A stretch of 24,062 nucleotides of DNA, taken from the NCBI GenBank assembly GCA_002393705.1, contig DGTH01000077.1, positions 1 through 24,062 on the forward strand. The letters run 5' to 3'. Of this stretch, positions 1 through 8,263 are shown one piece after another. The notes below the pieces were generated by a model. The model did no database searches. It saw nothing but the letters and a program-made list of their open reading frames with translations, and was not told where the DNA came from. Within the stretch, counting starts at the first letter, position 1; each line of letters opens with the position of its first letter. Both the position numbers and the translations under genes were made by a program. The stretch is from Prevotella sp. UBA4341. GTDB lineage: Bacteria > Bacteroidota > Bacteroidia > Bacteroidales > Bacteroidaceae.

Positions 1-642
1 ATCGTGGCCGGCTTCCAGGGAAAAAACATTGTCCTGGTGGAAGATGCCGACGGATTCCAGATTCCCATGCAGATAGCAGATGTGGTCGTAGTGGACGACG
101 AAGACTACAGCACCACGCGTGTGGTGGAAGGAAGGTCAATGGTCGAAGGGCAAAGGTCAAAGGCTGAAGGCGAAGAGGAACCGGAGCTGGAACCAGCCGA
201 CAGGCCCATCACCTTCAAGGCACCAGTAGAAGAGCGCCCGGGTGGCGACCAGCTGGCAGCCTACCTGGCCTTTGTGCCCATTGACCCAAGGCAACTCTCG
301 AACACGAGGTTTGAGAGTTATCTGGTCAACGACAGTAACTACTACCTGCACTATGCGCTGCTATCGGCTGACGGGCGCCAATGGCGACTGCGCTCGACGG
401 GCGAGGTGGAACCCAATACGAAACTGTTTCTTGAGGAGTTTGGGCGCGAAGACCTGAACGAACTGGAGCATGTCAACGTGCAGCTGCTGGCCTATAAGCG
501 TGACAAGACCTTTGTAAGGAAACCCGCGACTGACGTCCAGCTGCGCATAGACGGAGTGAAGTTCTACAAGCTGCATACGTTTGTGGAAAACGATTTCTTC
601 GAGCAGGATGCCCTGGTCTATCAAGTAATACGTGAACAATAA
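1..642 (+). CDS. DUF2027 domain protein, 3' part, no Smr domain
   Basis: The reading frame is open from the first base, so the true start lies before the window; the GTG at position 4 is simply a valine in the conserved stretch IVAGFQGKNIVLVEDADGF. The N-terminal part is an SH3-like beta segment. A low-complexity Glu/Lys/Arg linker follows (about bases 120-200) and contains a 7-bp repeat. Then comes the conserved DUF2027 beta-sandwich (LVNDSNYYLHY, VEPNTKLFLEEFG, VKFYKLHTF). Bacteroides homologues, as I remember them, continue for another 130 or so residues into a C-terminal Smr (MutS2-like) domain. Here the protein stops right after ALVYQVIREQ, and nadE begins 21 bases later, so the Smr domain is missing. 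Its function is not established. It is probably co-transcribed with nadE. The family call is firm; a role is not proposed. Confidence 0.85.
   Translation: MVAGFQGKNIVLVEDADGFQIPMQIADVVVVDDEDYSTTRVVEGRSMVEGQRSKAEGEEEPELEPADRPITFKAPVEERPGGDQLAAYLAFVPIDPRQLSNTRFESYLVNDSNYYLHYALLSADGRQWRLRSTGEVEPNTKLFLEEFGREDLNELEHVNVQLLAYKRDKTFVRKPATDVQLRIDGVKFYKLHTFVENDFFEQDALVYQVIREQ
132..173 (+). repeat. Degenerate 7-bp tandem repeat in DUF2027 linker
   Basis: Six consecutive heptads occur: AAGGTCA, ATGGTCG, AAGGGCA, AAGGTCA, AAGGCTG and AAGGCGA. Because 3 x 7 = 21, the translated linker shows a heptapeptide period (VEGRSM / VEGQRSK / AEG). The tract joins the two conserved parts of the protein and is one of six 7-bp-period tracts in this window. 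Confidence 0.75.
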
Positions 643-663
643 AAAGAAGAACGAAAGATATAT

Positions 664-2592
664 ATGAAGTACGGATTTATCAGTGTGGCAGCAGCTGTGC
701 CTGAAGTGAAGGTGGCCGACACCATGTTTAATGCTGCAGAAGCCAAGCGGCTCATCGTGGAGGCCGACGCCCAAGGAGCTGAAATTATCTGCTTCCCCGA
801 ACTGAACCTGACGGCTTACACCTGTCAGGACCTGTTTACCCAGCAGTTGCTTATTGACCAGGCGGAACAGGCCCTGGTGGCACTACTGGTTGAGACGCGC
901 AAGCTGGACATCATCAGCATCGTGGGACTGCCGGTGGTGGTTGACGGCTTGTTGCTCAACTGTGCGGCTGTTATTCAGCATGGAGTCGTCTTGGGCCTTG
1001 TGCCGAAGACTTATCTGCCCAACTACTCAGAGTTTTACGAGAAACGCTGGTTTGCCTCGGCCCAGGACTTGACAGACCGGACCATCTATCTGGCCGGTAG
1101 TCCTGTCACGGTGTCAGCCGCGCCAAAAGTGTTCCAGACTGCGGACGGCGTAAAGTTTGGCGTAGAGATATGTGAAGACGTTTGGGCGCCCATTCCGCCG
1201 AGCAACAAGTTGTCGCTGGCCGGAGCCGACATCATCTTCAACCTCTCGGCCAGCGACGAGCTGGCAGGGAAGCATGCCTACCTGTGTTCGTTGCTCGCTC
1301 AGCAAAGTGCGCGCACCATTAGCGGCTACGTCTATGCCAGCAGCGGGTTCGGCGAGAGTACGCAGGACGTGGTCTATGGCGGCAATGCCCTGATATACGA
1401 GAACGGCCAGCTGCTCGCCGAGGGCGAGCGATTCTCCTTCAAGCCCCAGCTGCGCATACAGCAGATTGACGTGGAAAGGCTACGCTCGGAACGGCGCAAG
1501 AATACCACCTTCATCAATGCTCAGCGCCATGCAACGGCACAGCTCGTGGCCTGTCAGCCGCCGCAGGATGAGCCACAGCTGTTCAGACTCCTCAGGCAGT
1601 TTGACCCGCACCCGTTCGTTCCGAAGGCCGACTCGATGAAGGAGTCGTGCGAAGAGATTTTGAATATCCAGGCAGCAGGACTTGCCAAGCGCTTGGTCCA
1701 TACGAACTCGAAGCGCGTCATATTGGGCATCAGCGGTGGACTTGACTCCACGCTGGCGTTGCTGGTGTGTGTGAAGACTTTCGACAAGTTAGGACTTGAC
1801 CGGAAAGGCATCGTCGGGGTGACCATGCCCGGATTTGGAACGACCGACCGTACCCACGACAATGCTCTCAGCCTGATGCACTCTTTAGGGGTGACCGACT
1901 TGGAAATCAACATCTCAAAGGCTGTGACCCAACACTTTGAAGACATAGGACACGATGCGTCGCAGCACGACGTGACGTACGAAAACTCGCAGGCACGCGA
2001 GCGTACGCAGATACTCATGGACCTGTCGAACCAGCTGGGAGGACTGGTCGTCGGAACGGGCGACCTGTCGGAACTGGCCTTAGGCTGGGCAACTTACAAC
2101 GGCGACCACATGTCAATGTACGGCGTGAACTGCGGCGTGCCCAAGACGCTCATCAAGTATCTCGTAACCTACATGGCCATGAACGAGGTGGACGCCACCT
2201 CGAAGATGACGCTGCTCGACATTATAGACACGCCCATCTCGCCAGAACTCATACCGGCTAATGCTGACGGAACGATACAGCAAAAGACGGAGGACCTGGT
2301 AGGTCCCTACGAGCTGCACGACTTCTTTATGTACTACATGTTGCGCTTTGGCTTCCGTCCGCAAAAGATATTCATGATGGCGCAGAATGCTTTTGCAGGA
2401 GTCTATGACGACGAGACCATCAAGAAATGGCTAACCACCTTCTGCCGACGTTTCTTTAACCAGCAGTTCAAGCGTTCCTGTCTGCCTGACGGTCCCAAGG
2501 TGGGTAGCATATCGCTCTCGCCACGGGGCGACTGGCGTATGCCCAGCGATGCGTCAAGCGCCGTTTGGCTGCAGGAGTGTGAAGCACTGTAG
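664..2592 (+). CDS. nadE: Glutamine-dependent NAD+ synthetase
   Basis: This cytoplasmic enzyme amidates deamido-NAD to NAD using ATP and glutamine, the last step of NAD biosynthesis. The 642-residue product has the two-domain form. The N-terminal nitrilase-type glutaminase (about 1-280) has a visible catalytic triad: Glu46 in CFPELNLTAY, Lys115 in VPKTYLPNY and Cys170 in GVEICEDVWAP. The C-terminal ammonia-dependent synthetase (about 320-640) carries the PP-loop SGGLDS at 357-362, VVGTGDLSELALGWATYNGDH and the IIDTPISPEL region. Length and motif order fit the bacterial long form. The ATG at 664 follows a purine-rich leader and sits 21 bases after the DUF2027 gene. The gene ends one base before the stop codon of the convergent gene, leaving no room for a terminator. 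Confidence 0.96.
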   Translation: MKYGFISVAAAVPEVKVADTMFNAAEAKRLIVEADAQGAEIICFPELNLTAYTCQDLFTQQLLIDQAEQALVALLVETRKLDIISIVGLPVVVDGLLLNCAAVIQHGVVLGLVPKTYLPNYSEFYEKRWFASAQDLTDRTIYLAGSPVTVSAAPKVFQTADGVKFGVEICEDVWAPIPPSNKLSLAGADIIFNLSASDELAGKHAYLCSLLAQQSARTISGYVYASSGFGESTQDVVYGGNALIYENGQLLAEGERFSFKPQLRIQQIDVERLRSERRKNTTFINAQRHATAQLVACQPPQDEPQLFRLLRQFDPHPFVPKADSMKESCEEILNIQAAGLAKRLVHTNSKRVILGISGGLDSTLALLVCVKTFDKLGLDRKGIVGVTMPGFGTTDRTHDNALSLMHSLGVTDLEINISKAVTQHFEDIGHDASQHDVTYENSQARERTQILMDLSNQLGGLVVGTGDLSELALGWATYNGDHMSMYGVNCGVPKTLIKYLVTYMAMNEVDATSKMTLLDIIDTPISPELIPANADGTIQQKTEDLVGPYELHDFFMYYMLRFGFRPQKIFMMAQNAFAGVYDDETIKKWLTTFCRRFFNQQFKRSCLPDGPKVGSISLSPRGDWRMPSDASSAVWLQECEAL

Positions 2593-2593
2593 G

Positions 2594-3388
2594 CTATACC
2601 TGAAGGCGGATGTAGGCACGGTCATCGAACGAGACATTACCTTGCATCAGGGCTTTGGTAGCCTTGAACTGACCAATGTTGAGCGGGTCGTCGGCAAGCT
2701 GCCGGGCGAGCCGCTCTTCTGACTCTTGAAGGGTGGAACAGAGAAAGGGGTAGCCGTCAGAGGCGAGCACCAGCTCCCACGGACGGAAATCGAGCGTGAT
2801 GATCTTGACGTGCTCTGAGGGAATAGGGAAACCGTCAATGACGGCATAGTCGATGTTCTGCCGGTTCATGGCTTCCTTCATGTGGGGAATAATCTGGTCG
2901 CGGGCGGTGTCGTGAATGGAGAGTCCGGATGTGTCGGCCATCTGCCGGATGATGGCTGCTCTCTCCTCAGCCAGGCGTTGCTCGTAGGGTTTCGGGTTCT
3001 CGAAGAGCTCTCCGTTGATCAGACATTGGCAGTCGCCGATGAGCCACACTTCACGATTGACGCGTGAGAAGATAACCGCCGAGGCGCACATGCGCTCTGC
3101 CGGCTGAAGCGACAGCCGCAAGAGCCGGGATTTCCGGTAGTGCTTTCGTACATAAGCGGTTACGCCAGAACAAAATTGCCGGCAGGTAATGTCTTTGGGT
3201 GCATGGCGAAGGTAGCGACTGACGAGTTGCATGCAGTAGCGCCCGTTTGAGCGGAAAAGACTGTGCTGCATGCTGCTCTTTGAGGTACTTCCATCGATGA
3301 CGGCTACGAAGTCATCGTTTACGACGATTCCGTCCTCGCTCTTTTTCTTCGGGCTTTTCGCCACGAGGGCTTGTTCGAGTATGATCAT
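2594..3388 (-). CDS. PP2C-like (PPM-type) protein phosphatase homologue
   Basis: The 264-residue product lacks a signal peptide. It has a diverged but recognisable PPM/PP2C pattern: an N-terminal acidic strand with DDFVAVIDGSTSKS (counterpart of the metal-binding VxDGHGG motif), a central GDCQCLINGE (like GDSRxxL), LASDGYPFL (like ASDGLWD) and a terminal FDDRAYIRLQV (like the final DN motif). The expected metal-binding aspartates are therefore present, so dephosphorylation of Ser/Thr-phosphoproteins is plausible but unproven. I chose the ATG at 3388 (MIILEQALVAKSPKKKSEDG); a TTG ten codons earlier also exists. From 3388 the gene overlaps the 3' end of the ygiQ-like gene by 77 bases in another frame, and no Shine-Dalgarno sequence is visible, which suggests translational coupling. 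It is the last gene of the minus-strand run. Confidence 0.65.
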   Translation of the reverse strand: MIILEQALVAKSPKKKSEDGIVVNDDFVAVIDGSTSKSSMQHSLFRSNGRYCMQLVSRYLRHAPKDITCRQFCSGVTAYVRKHYRKSRLLRLSLQPAERMCASAVIFSRVNREVWLIGDCQCLINGELFENPKPYEQRLAEERAAIIRQMADTSGLSIHDTARDQIIPHMKEAMNRQNIDYAVIDGFPIPSEHVKIITLDFRPWELVLASDGYPFLCSTLQESEERLARQLADDPLNIGQFKATKALMQGNVSFDDRAYIRLQV

Positions 3389-5270
3389 ACAGTTGGTTAA
3401 TAAGATCGGCCCGGCCAATGCGGCGCAGGCTTTGCTCTATGCCCCGGCGCTCTTCAGGCTTGTACCAGAAGAAGAACTGTCGTTGGGCAAGTTTATCCTT
3501 TTGGCTCTTGGCAGAGAAAACAGGCTCCAGCGTATAGGGGTCGATGCCGGTGTACCAGGTTTCCGTACTGACGGTCATCGGCGTGGGCGTAAAGTCCTGA
3601 ACCTGCTCCAGCTGGAAATCCAAACGTTTAGTCTTGACAGCCAGTTCGGCCATGTCCTCTTCGTGGCAGCCAGGGTGTGAAGAGATGAAGTAGGGGATGA
3701 TTTGCTGATTGAGATGCTCCTCGCGGTTGATGCGGTCGAAGATGCGTTTGAAGTCATAGAACTGTTGGAACGAAGGCTTGCGCATGAGGCGCAGTACCCG
3801 GTCGGAGGTGTGCTCGGGAGCTACTTTCAGCCTACCGCTGACATGGTGGCAAATGAGCTCTCGCGTATATTCCTCTGCAGAGCGGTTAGCCGCTTCGTCC
3901 TTCGAGCGGTAAAGCAGTAGGTCGTAGCGTACGCCACTGCCTATGAAGCTCTTTTTCACTTCAGGAAGCGCATCGACAGCATGATAGATGTCCAGCAGTG
4001 CTTGATGGCTGGTGTTAAGATTGGGGCATATTTGCGGATGAATGCAGCTTGGCCGCTTGCATTTCTCGCACAGGTTCTTGTTGCGCCCGCTCATGCCGTA
4101 CATGTTGGCTGACGGACCTCCGAGGTCGCTGAGATAGCCTTTGAAGTCGGGCATCTTCACTATCTGCCGAACCTCTCGTAAGATACTCTCTTTAGAGCGG
4201 CAGGTAATGAACTTTCCCTGGTGGGCAGAAATGGTACAAAAAGCACACCCGCCGAAGCAGCCTCGGTGAATGTTGACCGAATGCTTGATCATTTCGTAGG
4301 CAGGAATGCGTTTGCCCTTATACTTAAGATGAGGAACGCGCGTATAAGGCAGATCGTACGACGCGTCCAGCTCTTCCGTCGTCATAGGAGGGTAGGGGGC
4401 ATTGACCACAACGAACTTGCCCGCTACTTGCTGCAAAAGCCTTTGTGCGTGCATCTTGTTCGATTCCTCCTCTATGTGCCGGAAGTTTTCTGCCTGTGCA
4501 CGCTTGTTGCGTAGGCATTCTTCATGGCTGTGGAGTATGATGTCGTCTTCGCGTATGCCTCCCGGTATGTCGTCCTTTTCAGACAGGAACACCGTCTGCG
4601 GGATGGTTGTCAGAGAGCCCCCTTCACTTAATCGGCGGGCCAGTTCCACAATAGGTTTCTCGCCCATACCATATATAATAAGGTCTGCGGGAGCATCACA
4701 AAGAATGCTGGGGCGCAGGCGGTCTTGCCAGTAGTCGTAGTGGGAGAGTCGGCGCAGCGAAGCCTCAATGCCTCCTAAAATGATGGGCACGTCGGGAAAC
4801 AACTGGCGCAGGATGCGGGAATAAACAATGGTGGGGTATTCGGGCCGCAGGTCGTGGCGACCGTCTGGGCTGTAGGCGTCTTCGGAGCGTAGTCGGCGGT
4901 TGGCCGTGTATTTGTTGACCATTGAATCCATGCACCCAGGGGCTATGCCGAAAAACAGCCTTGGACGTCCCAGCTTCTTGAAATCGCGGAAGTCGCCGTG
5001 CCAGTCTGGCTGGGGCACTATGGCGACGCGGTAGCCTGCTGCCTCAAGCGTCCGACCGATAACGGCAGCTCCAAACGAGGGGTGGTCAACGTATGCGTCA
5101 GCTGAGAAGAGGATGATGTCAACCTCTTCCCAGCCGCGCAGTTCCATCTCCTTCCTTGTCGTAGGAAGGAAATCAGTGAGTTGGATTTGAGGTTTGAGGT
5201 TTGAGGTTTGAGGTTTTTCCTGTACCCCAAACTGAGATGGATGGTTTCTCCTGTTGTCCTGGCCTCTCAT
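3312..5270 (-). CDS. YgiQ / UPF0313 family radical SAM protein
   Basis: The 652-residue product matches the YgiQ family. It has the N-terminal block LTDFLPTTRKEMELRGWEEV and SADAYVDHPSFGAAVIGR, then a radical SAM core with CFGGCAFC (CxxxCxxC, ligating a 4Fe-4S cluster), and the Cys-rich segment LCEKCKRPSCIHPQICPNLN typical of the family. The reaction is not established. The start is uncertain. The only ATG ahead of the conserved block is at 5270; a TTG lies at 5279. Between this ATG and LTDF lies a leader of about 30 residues, partly made of a 7-bp repeat (four TTTGAGG units on the plus strand), and the ATG itself lies in a second repeat tract. The basic C-terminal tail (EKERGRNRRKR) is encoded in the overlap with the PP2C-like gene. 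Frame and family are certain; the N-terminus is not. Confidence 0.9.
   Translation of the reverse strand: MRGQDNRRNHPSQFGVQEKPQTSNLKPQIQLTDFLPTTRKEMELRGWEEVDIILFSADAYVDHPSFGAAVIGRTLEAAGYRVAIVPQPDWHGDFRDFKKLGRPRLFFGIAPGCMDSMVNKYTANRRLRSEDAYSPDGRHDLRPEYPTIVYSRILRQLFPDVPIILGGIEASLRRLSHYDYWQDRLRPSILCDAPADLIIYGMGEKPIVELARRLSEGGSLTTIPQTVFLSEKDDIPGGIREDDIILHSHEECLRNKRAQAENFRHIEEESNKMHAQRLLQQVAGKFVVVNAPYPPMTTEELDASYDLPYTRVPHLKYKGKRIPAYEMIKHSVNIHRGCFGGCAFCTISAHQGKFITCRSKESILREVRQIVKMPDFKGYLSDLGGPSANMYGMSGRNKNLCEKCKRPSCIHPQICPNLNTSHQALLDIYHAVDALPEVKKSFIGSGVRYDLLLYRSKDEAANRSAEEYTRELICHHVSGRLKVAPEHTSDRVLRLMRKPSFQQFYDFKRIFDRINREEHLNQQIIPYFISSHPGCHEEDMAELAVKTKRLDFQLEQVQDFTPTPMTVSTETWYTGIDPYTLEPVFSAKSQKDKLAQRQFFFWYKPEERRGIEQSLRRIGRADLINQLYDHTRTSPRGEKPEEKERGRNRRKR
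5186..5213 (-). repeat. Four perfect 7-bp repeats in ygiQ leader
   Basis: TTTGAGG is repeated four times without error on the plus strand (CCTCAAA units on the coding strand), followed by extra T residues. It encodes the leader KPQTSNLKPQIQ just before the first conserved YgiQ residues. Since 7 is not a multiple of 3, gain or loss of one unit would shift the start codon out of frame with the enzyme. Confidence 0.9.
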
Positions 5271-5305
5271 AACTCTCAACTCTTAAATCTCAACTCTCAA
5301 ATCAA
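5264..5305 (-). repeat. 7-bp repeat tract across a gene junction
   Basis: On the plus strand the units are CTCTCAT, AACTCTC, AACTCTT, AAATCTC, AACTCTC and AAATCAA. The stop codon of the 115-residue gene (5302-5304) and the ATG of the ygiQ-like gene (5268-5270) both lie within the tract, so it forms the whole intergenic junction. Confidence 0.85.
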
Positions 5306-5649
5306 TTAAATGGTGTTCCCTGAAATGCCCGTTTGGTCATCCCGAGATTAGCATTGGCGCTGTTTTTCCAGTTGATGAACAGCAGAACCAGCTGTTGCAG
5401 CCCATAAGCCTTCATGTTAGGATGGTAGATGACGTCAAGGCAAAGGTCAATGAGGTCTTTGTCGCGTCCGCTTTCCGTTTCAAGCAGGGAACGGATGTTG
5501 AGCTTCAGTTTCTCTAAAACTTGCTCGTCAACGTAGCCGTTCGAGTCAATAAGGTCACGGAACAACTGGTATTTCTCGATTGTTTCCAGATGTTTGTCAC
5601 TGATGTCGATGCTTCTGGTTCCAGAAGAATTGGTTTGAATTTTTGCCAT
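5302..5649 (-). CDS. Small unknown protein, 115 aa
   Basis: I do not recognise this family. The product has no signal peptide or membrane segment. It is largely helix-forming, with KHLETIEKYQLFRDLID, a Leu-rich stretch (VLEKLKLNIRSLLETE) and a hydrophobic part (GLQQLVLLFINW). The ATG at 5649 is 22 bases after the stop of the secreted amidase-like gene, and the stop lies in the 7-bp repeat before ygiQ, so it sits inside the minus-strand run. Codon use resembles its neighbours. The call as a real gene rests on its position filling an otherwise empty gap in an operon and on a clean start and stop. Confidence 0.6.
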   Translation of the reverse strand: MAKIQTNSSGTRSIDISDKHLETIEKYQLFRDLIDSNGYVDEQVLEKLKLNIRSLLETESGRDKDLIDLCLDVIYHPNMKAYGLQQLVLLFINWKNSANANLGMTKRAFQGTPFN

Positions 5650-5671
5650 AGTGTTAATTGGTTTTTAGTTA

Positions 5672-8263
5672 TTATTGTAAAAGAAACTTGAGTAGTCCTT
5701 GCATGATGGCATGGCGCTTCTCCCTCTCTCTGATGCACTCAAAGGGGAAACCCATGGTGATGCTATGGTAGTCGCTACCTTGATAAGCCACACAGGCCTC
5801 TTGCCCGTCACCATAGATCATGGCAGCAAAAGCTGGAGCAACAGGTTGCAAGACGTCGGAAGAGGTGGCAGCATAGTGGTTCTCGTTCAGTTGGTTGTAA
5901 TATGTAAACGTTGTGCCAAGTCCGTTGATGGAGTCATTCAGTGCGCGGTAAGTATTAAATGGCAAGCATTTTAATACGTCGGCCAGCCACTGCTGTTCAG
6001 AAGGCTGCCGCATGTCCCTACCAACGAAAGCACCACTTATCAGCAGGTTGCCTCCGTTACGGGTATATCCTCTGAGCTGGTTTTGCATCTGAGTGCTGAA
6101 GGCTTTATAGGGCTTCAGACTGTGACCGTCGTTGCACTCAAGGCCGAGCACCAGGTCGATGAGGGGATAGGTGTCTAAGTGAAGACGGGCTTTCTCCAGC
6201 ACCTGACTGGAACAACTTGCTATATTGTATCGTCCTGCTGAGGCTATGGCATCGGCGTGGGTACGTACATAGTCGAAATCATTACCGGCAATGAAACTGC
6301 CAAAGAACTGGTCGTCGGTATAGCCTAATCCGCTGGAACTTTCGTTGCCCATTCGTGAGCGATTGAACACAATCTGCTTGCCAATCCAGCCTGCCGTGCG
6401 GCCATAGGTAATGCCTGGATCGCTGTCGAAATCGAAGCCTTGCTCGCTCGTGTTGTTGCGGATAGCAGGAGAGGAAAGCCGGTAAAAACCGTTGACTATC
6501 ATGACGGTTTCTTCTGCGGCAGGGTTATAGAGAGCTGACAAGACTTCGGTGGTGAAACTTTTTCCACCCTTGTTGACGGCGGCCACTTTGAAACTGTAAA
6601 GGAGGTTGGGTTCCAGGTCAATTTCGAACTTTGGCGACTTTACGTAAGTGCCGTTATCGAAGTCTGCATCCCCTACAGCCGTATAGACAATGTAGCCCGT
6701 AGCTTTTGCGCTGGGTTCTAAAGGGTCTTCCACGGGGCTCCACGTTAGGCGCGCTTCATCCTTCTTAAGTGTTACGCAGAAGTGGTCGGGTGCCAACGGG
6801 GTGACAACGGAAGCCTCCCCATGTTGGCCGTTGACGTAACGCAGAATGGTTTTGTAAATGCTTCGCGCTAACGTAAAGCGGAAATTGGGGTCTTGCCCTA
6901 AAATCATGTCTGGAAAGTTTTGGTGAGACAGAGTCTCAAAGATGGCGCTGGGAACTTCTGGCAACCGGGTCTCAGCATAGTTGCGGTCCCAAAGGTAACG
7001 CCGATTCCATTGCCCGTAAGTTGCTTCAATATCGGTTTTAGCGTTTTCCAGGATGGATTCTGCCAGCACTTTCGACATCATGCGCGACAGGCCACTGTTC
7101 AGACGGCCGTCGTTAAAGTTCGTTGTATATATAGCCAATGAACCTACGAGGTCCGTCCCGTTCTTAGCATAGCCTGCATCACTATGTATGGCAAGTGACA
7201 ATTCCAGAGGAACTCCAATGCCTTCAATGGATGGTACATAACATGAACCTCCTGCCATGTAGTTTGTCATAAAGGGCCGCACGTTAATGTCGTCGGCATA
7301 ATCATCCGTTCCTCCCCTGACACTATATACATCGTACGGCATACCAGCCCATTGAGCATAGTAGCGGGCTCCCTCCAAGGCACGAGGAACGCCGCTTGTT
7401 CTACCGCCACGCTCAATGTTTCCGATACCGCCGCCAAAACGTACAGCATCGGTAGTAACAATGCCTTTTTTGTTATGGCTTTGATTGGTGATGACGACTC
7501 GGTTGAACTCGTTGCTGCCCCCGTCAAACTCGAATGTTCCAAGATACACCCACGTACCGCCGCCCATCTGTTGGTTGACACGGAACTCTGTAGGTTCCCC
7601 TTTGTGCCAAACAATGTAATGGGCATCATCGACACTTTTGGGCAGCGACTGGTAGCTGACATAGACAGCATAACGCCCAGCCTGTGGTAGATAAGGCTGA
7701 TAAGACACAAGGCTGTAGTTCTTTTTTTTCTTGGTAGCCTTTATCTGTCTGGCACTTCCGGCATGGAAGGGATTCTCGCCGTCGTGGTAGTACCCCGGGT
7801 GTAAGGCAAAGCCATCTTTATTCGTATATTGCCATGTGCCATTATGGTTTACCTCTATATAGGCAGTGCCAGGATTGGCCATGTCGTTATCAACAATGAC
7901 TTCGTTACGTTGCCAGTCACGTTCTCTGGGTGTGAAGACAATGGCCCCTGCATTTTCCAGCATGGGCATCAGGTAGGGTACAACGATGGTCTGGGTGTAA
8001 AGGTCTTCTGTCGTACCGAAAAGCTTTGGCCGTTGCCATTTCCATCCGCCTTTCGCCTTGTCGTAATAGCGGCCGTGACTGGCCCAAAGAGCAATGTGTC
8101 TGTTTTTCAGTCCATGCGATATCTTATTAGGTAGAGAAACATTCTCCACCCAAGGTTTTCCTTCGTAGTCAATGTCTCCCCACAACTTTGTTTGAGCCTC
8201 TGCTCCCGTTGAGGGCAACGCAAGTGCCGCGATGAGGCAACCTGCTGCAACGATGTGTCTCAT
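5672..8263 (-). CDS. Secreted golvesin/amidase-like protein with FN3 domain
   Basis: The 863-residue product begins with a signal peptide (MRHIVAAGCLIAALALPSTG, cut probably after AEA), so it works in the periplasm or outside. A beta-sandwich at about 170-280 (GRYAVYVSYQSLP, HNKKGIVTTDAVRFGGG) resembles the golvesin C-terminal-like domain. An N-acetylmuramoyl-L-alanine amidase (Amidase_3)-like part follows, with LAIHSDAGYAKNGTDLVG and PSAIFETLSHQNFPDM, containing candidate zinc-binding His and catalytic Glu residues. Next is a fibronectin type III domain at about 495-590 (ARLTWSPVEDP, LYSFKVAAVNKGG), then an alpha/beta C-terminal domain with GGNLLISGAFVG. Homologues are often labelled N-acetylmuramoyl-L-alanine amidase or xanthan lyase. 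A peptidoglycan or glycan substrate is likely, but not shown. The start overlaps the acyltransferase stop by four bases (ATGA). An eight-A run lies near 7722-7729. Confidence 0.75.
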   Translation of the reverse strand: MRHIVAAGCLIAALALPSTGAEAQTKLWGDIDYEGKPWVENVSLPNKISHGLKNRHIALWASHGRYYDKAKGGWKWQRPKLFGTTEDLYTQTIVVPYLMPMLENAGAIVFTPRERDWQRNEVIVDNDMANPGTAYIEVNHNGTWQYTNKDGFALHPGYYHDGENPFHAGSARQIKATKKKKNYSLVSYQPYLPQAGRYAVYVSYQSLPKSVDDAHYIVWHKGEPTEFRVNQQMGGGTWVYLGTFEFDGGSNEFNRVVITNQSHNKKGIVTTDAVRFGGGIGNIERGGRTSGVPRALEGARYYAQWAGMPYDVYSVRGGTDDYADDINVRPFMTNYMAGGSCYVPSIEGIGVPLELSLAIHSDAGYAKNGTDLVGSLAIYTTNFNDGRLNSGLSRMMSKVLAESILENAKTDIEATYGQWNRRYLWDRNYAETRLPEVPSAIFETLSHQNFPDMILGQDPNFRFTLARSIYKTILRYVNGQHGEASVVTPLAPDHFCVTLKKDEARLTWSPVEDPLEPSAKATGYIVYTAVGDADFDNGTYVKSPKFEIDLEPNLLYSFKVAAVNKGGKSFTTEVLSALYNPAAEETVMIVNGFYRLSSPAIRNNTSEQGFDFDSDPGITYGRTAGWIGKQIVFNRSRMGNESSSGLGYTDDQFFGSFIAGNDFDYVRTHADAIASAGRYNIASCSSQVLEKARLHLDTYPLIDLVLGLECNDGHSLKPYKAFSTQMQNQLRGYTRNGGNLLISGAFVGRDMRQPSEQQWLADVLKCLPFNTYRALNDSINGLGTTFTYYNQLNENHYAATSSDVLQPVAPAFAAMIYGDGQEACVAYQGSDYHSITMGFPFECIREREKRHAIMQGLLKFLLQ

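Noticed and set aside
5271..5279. TTG start of the YgiQ-like gene at 5279
   Set aside because: The in-frame ATG three codons later is a more usual start; neither has a Shine-Dalgarno sequence.
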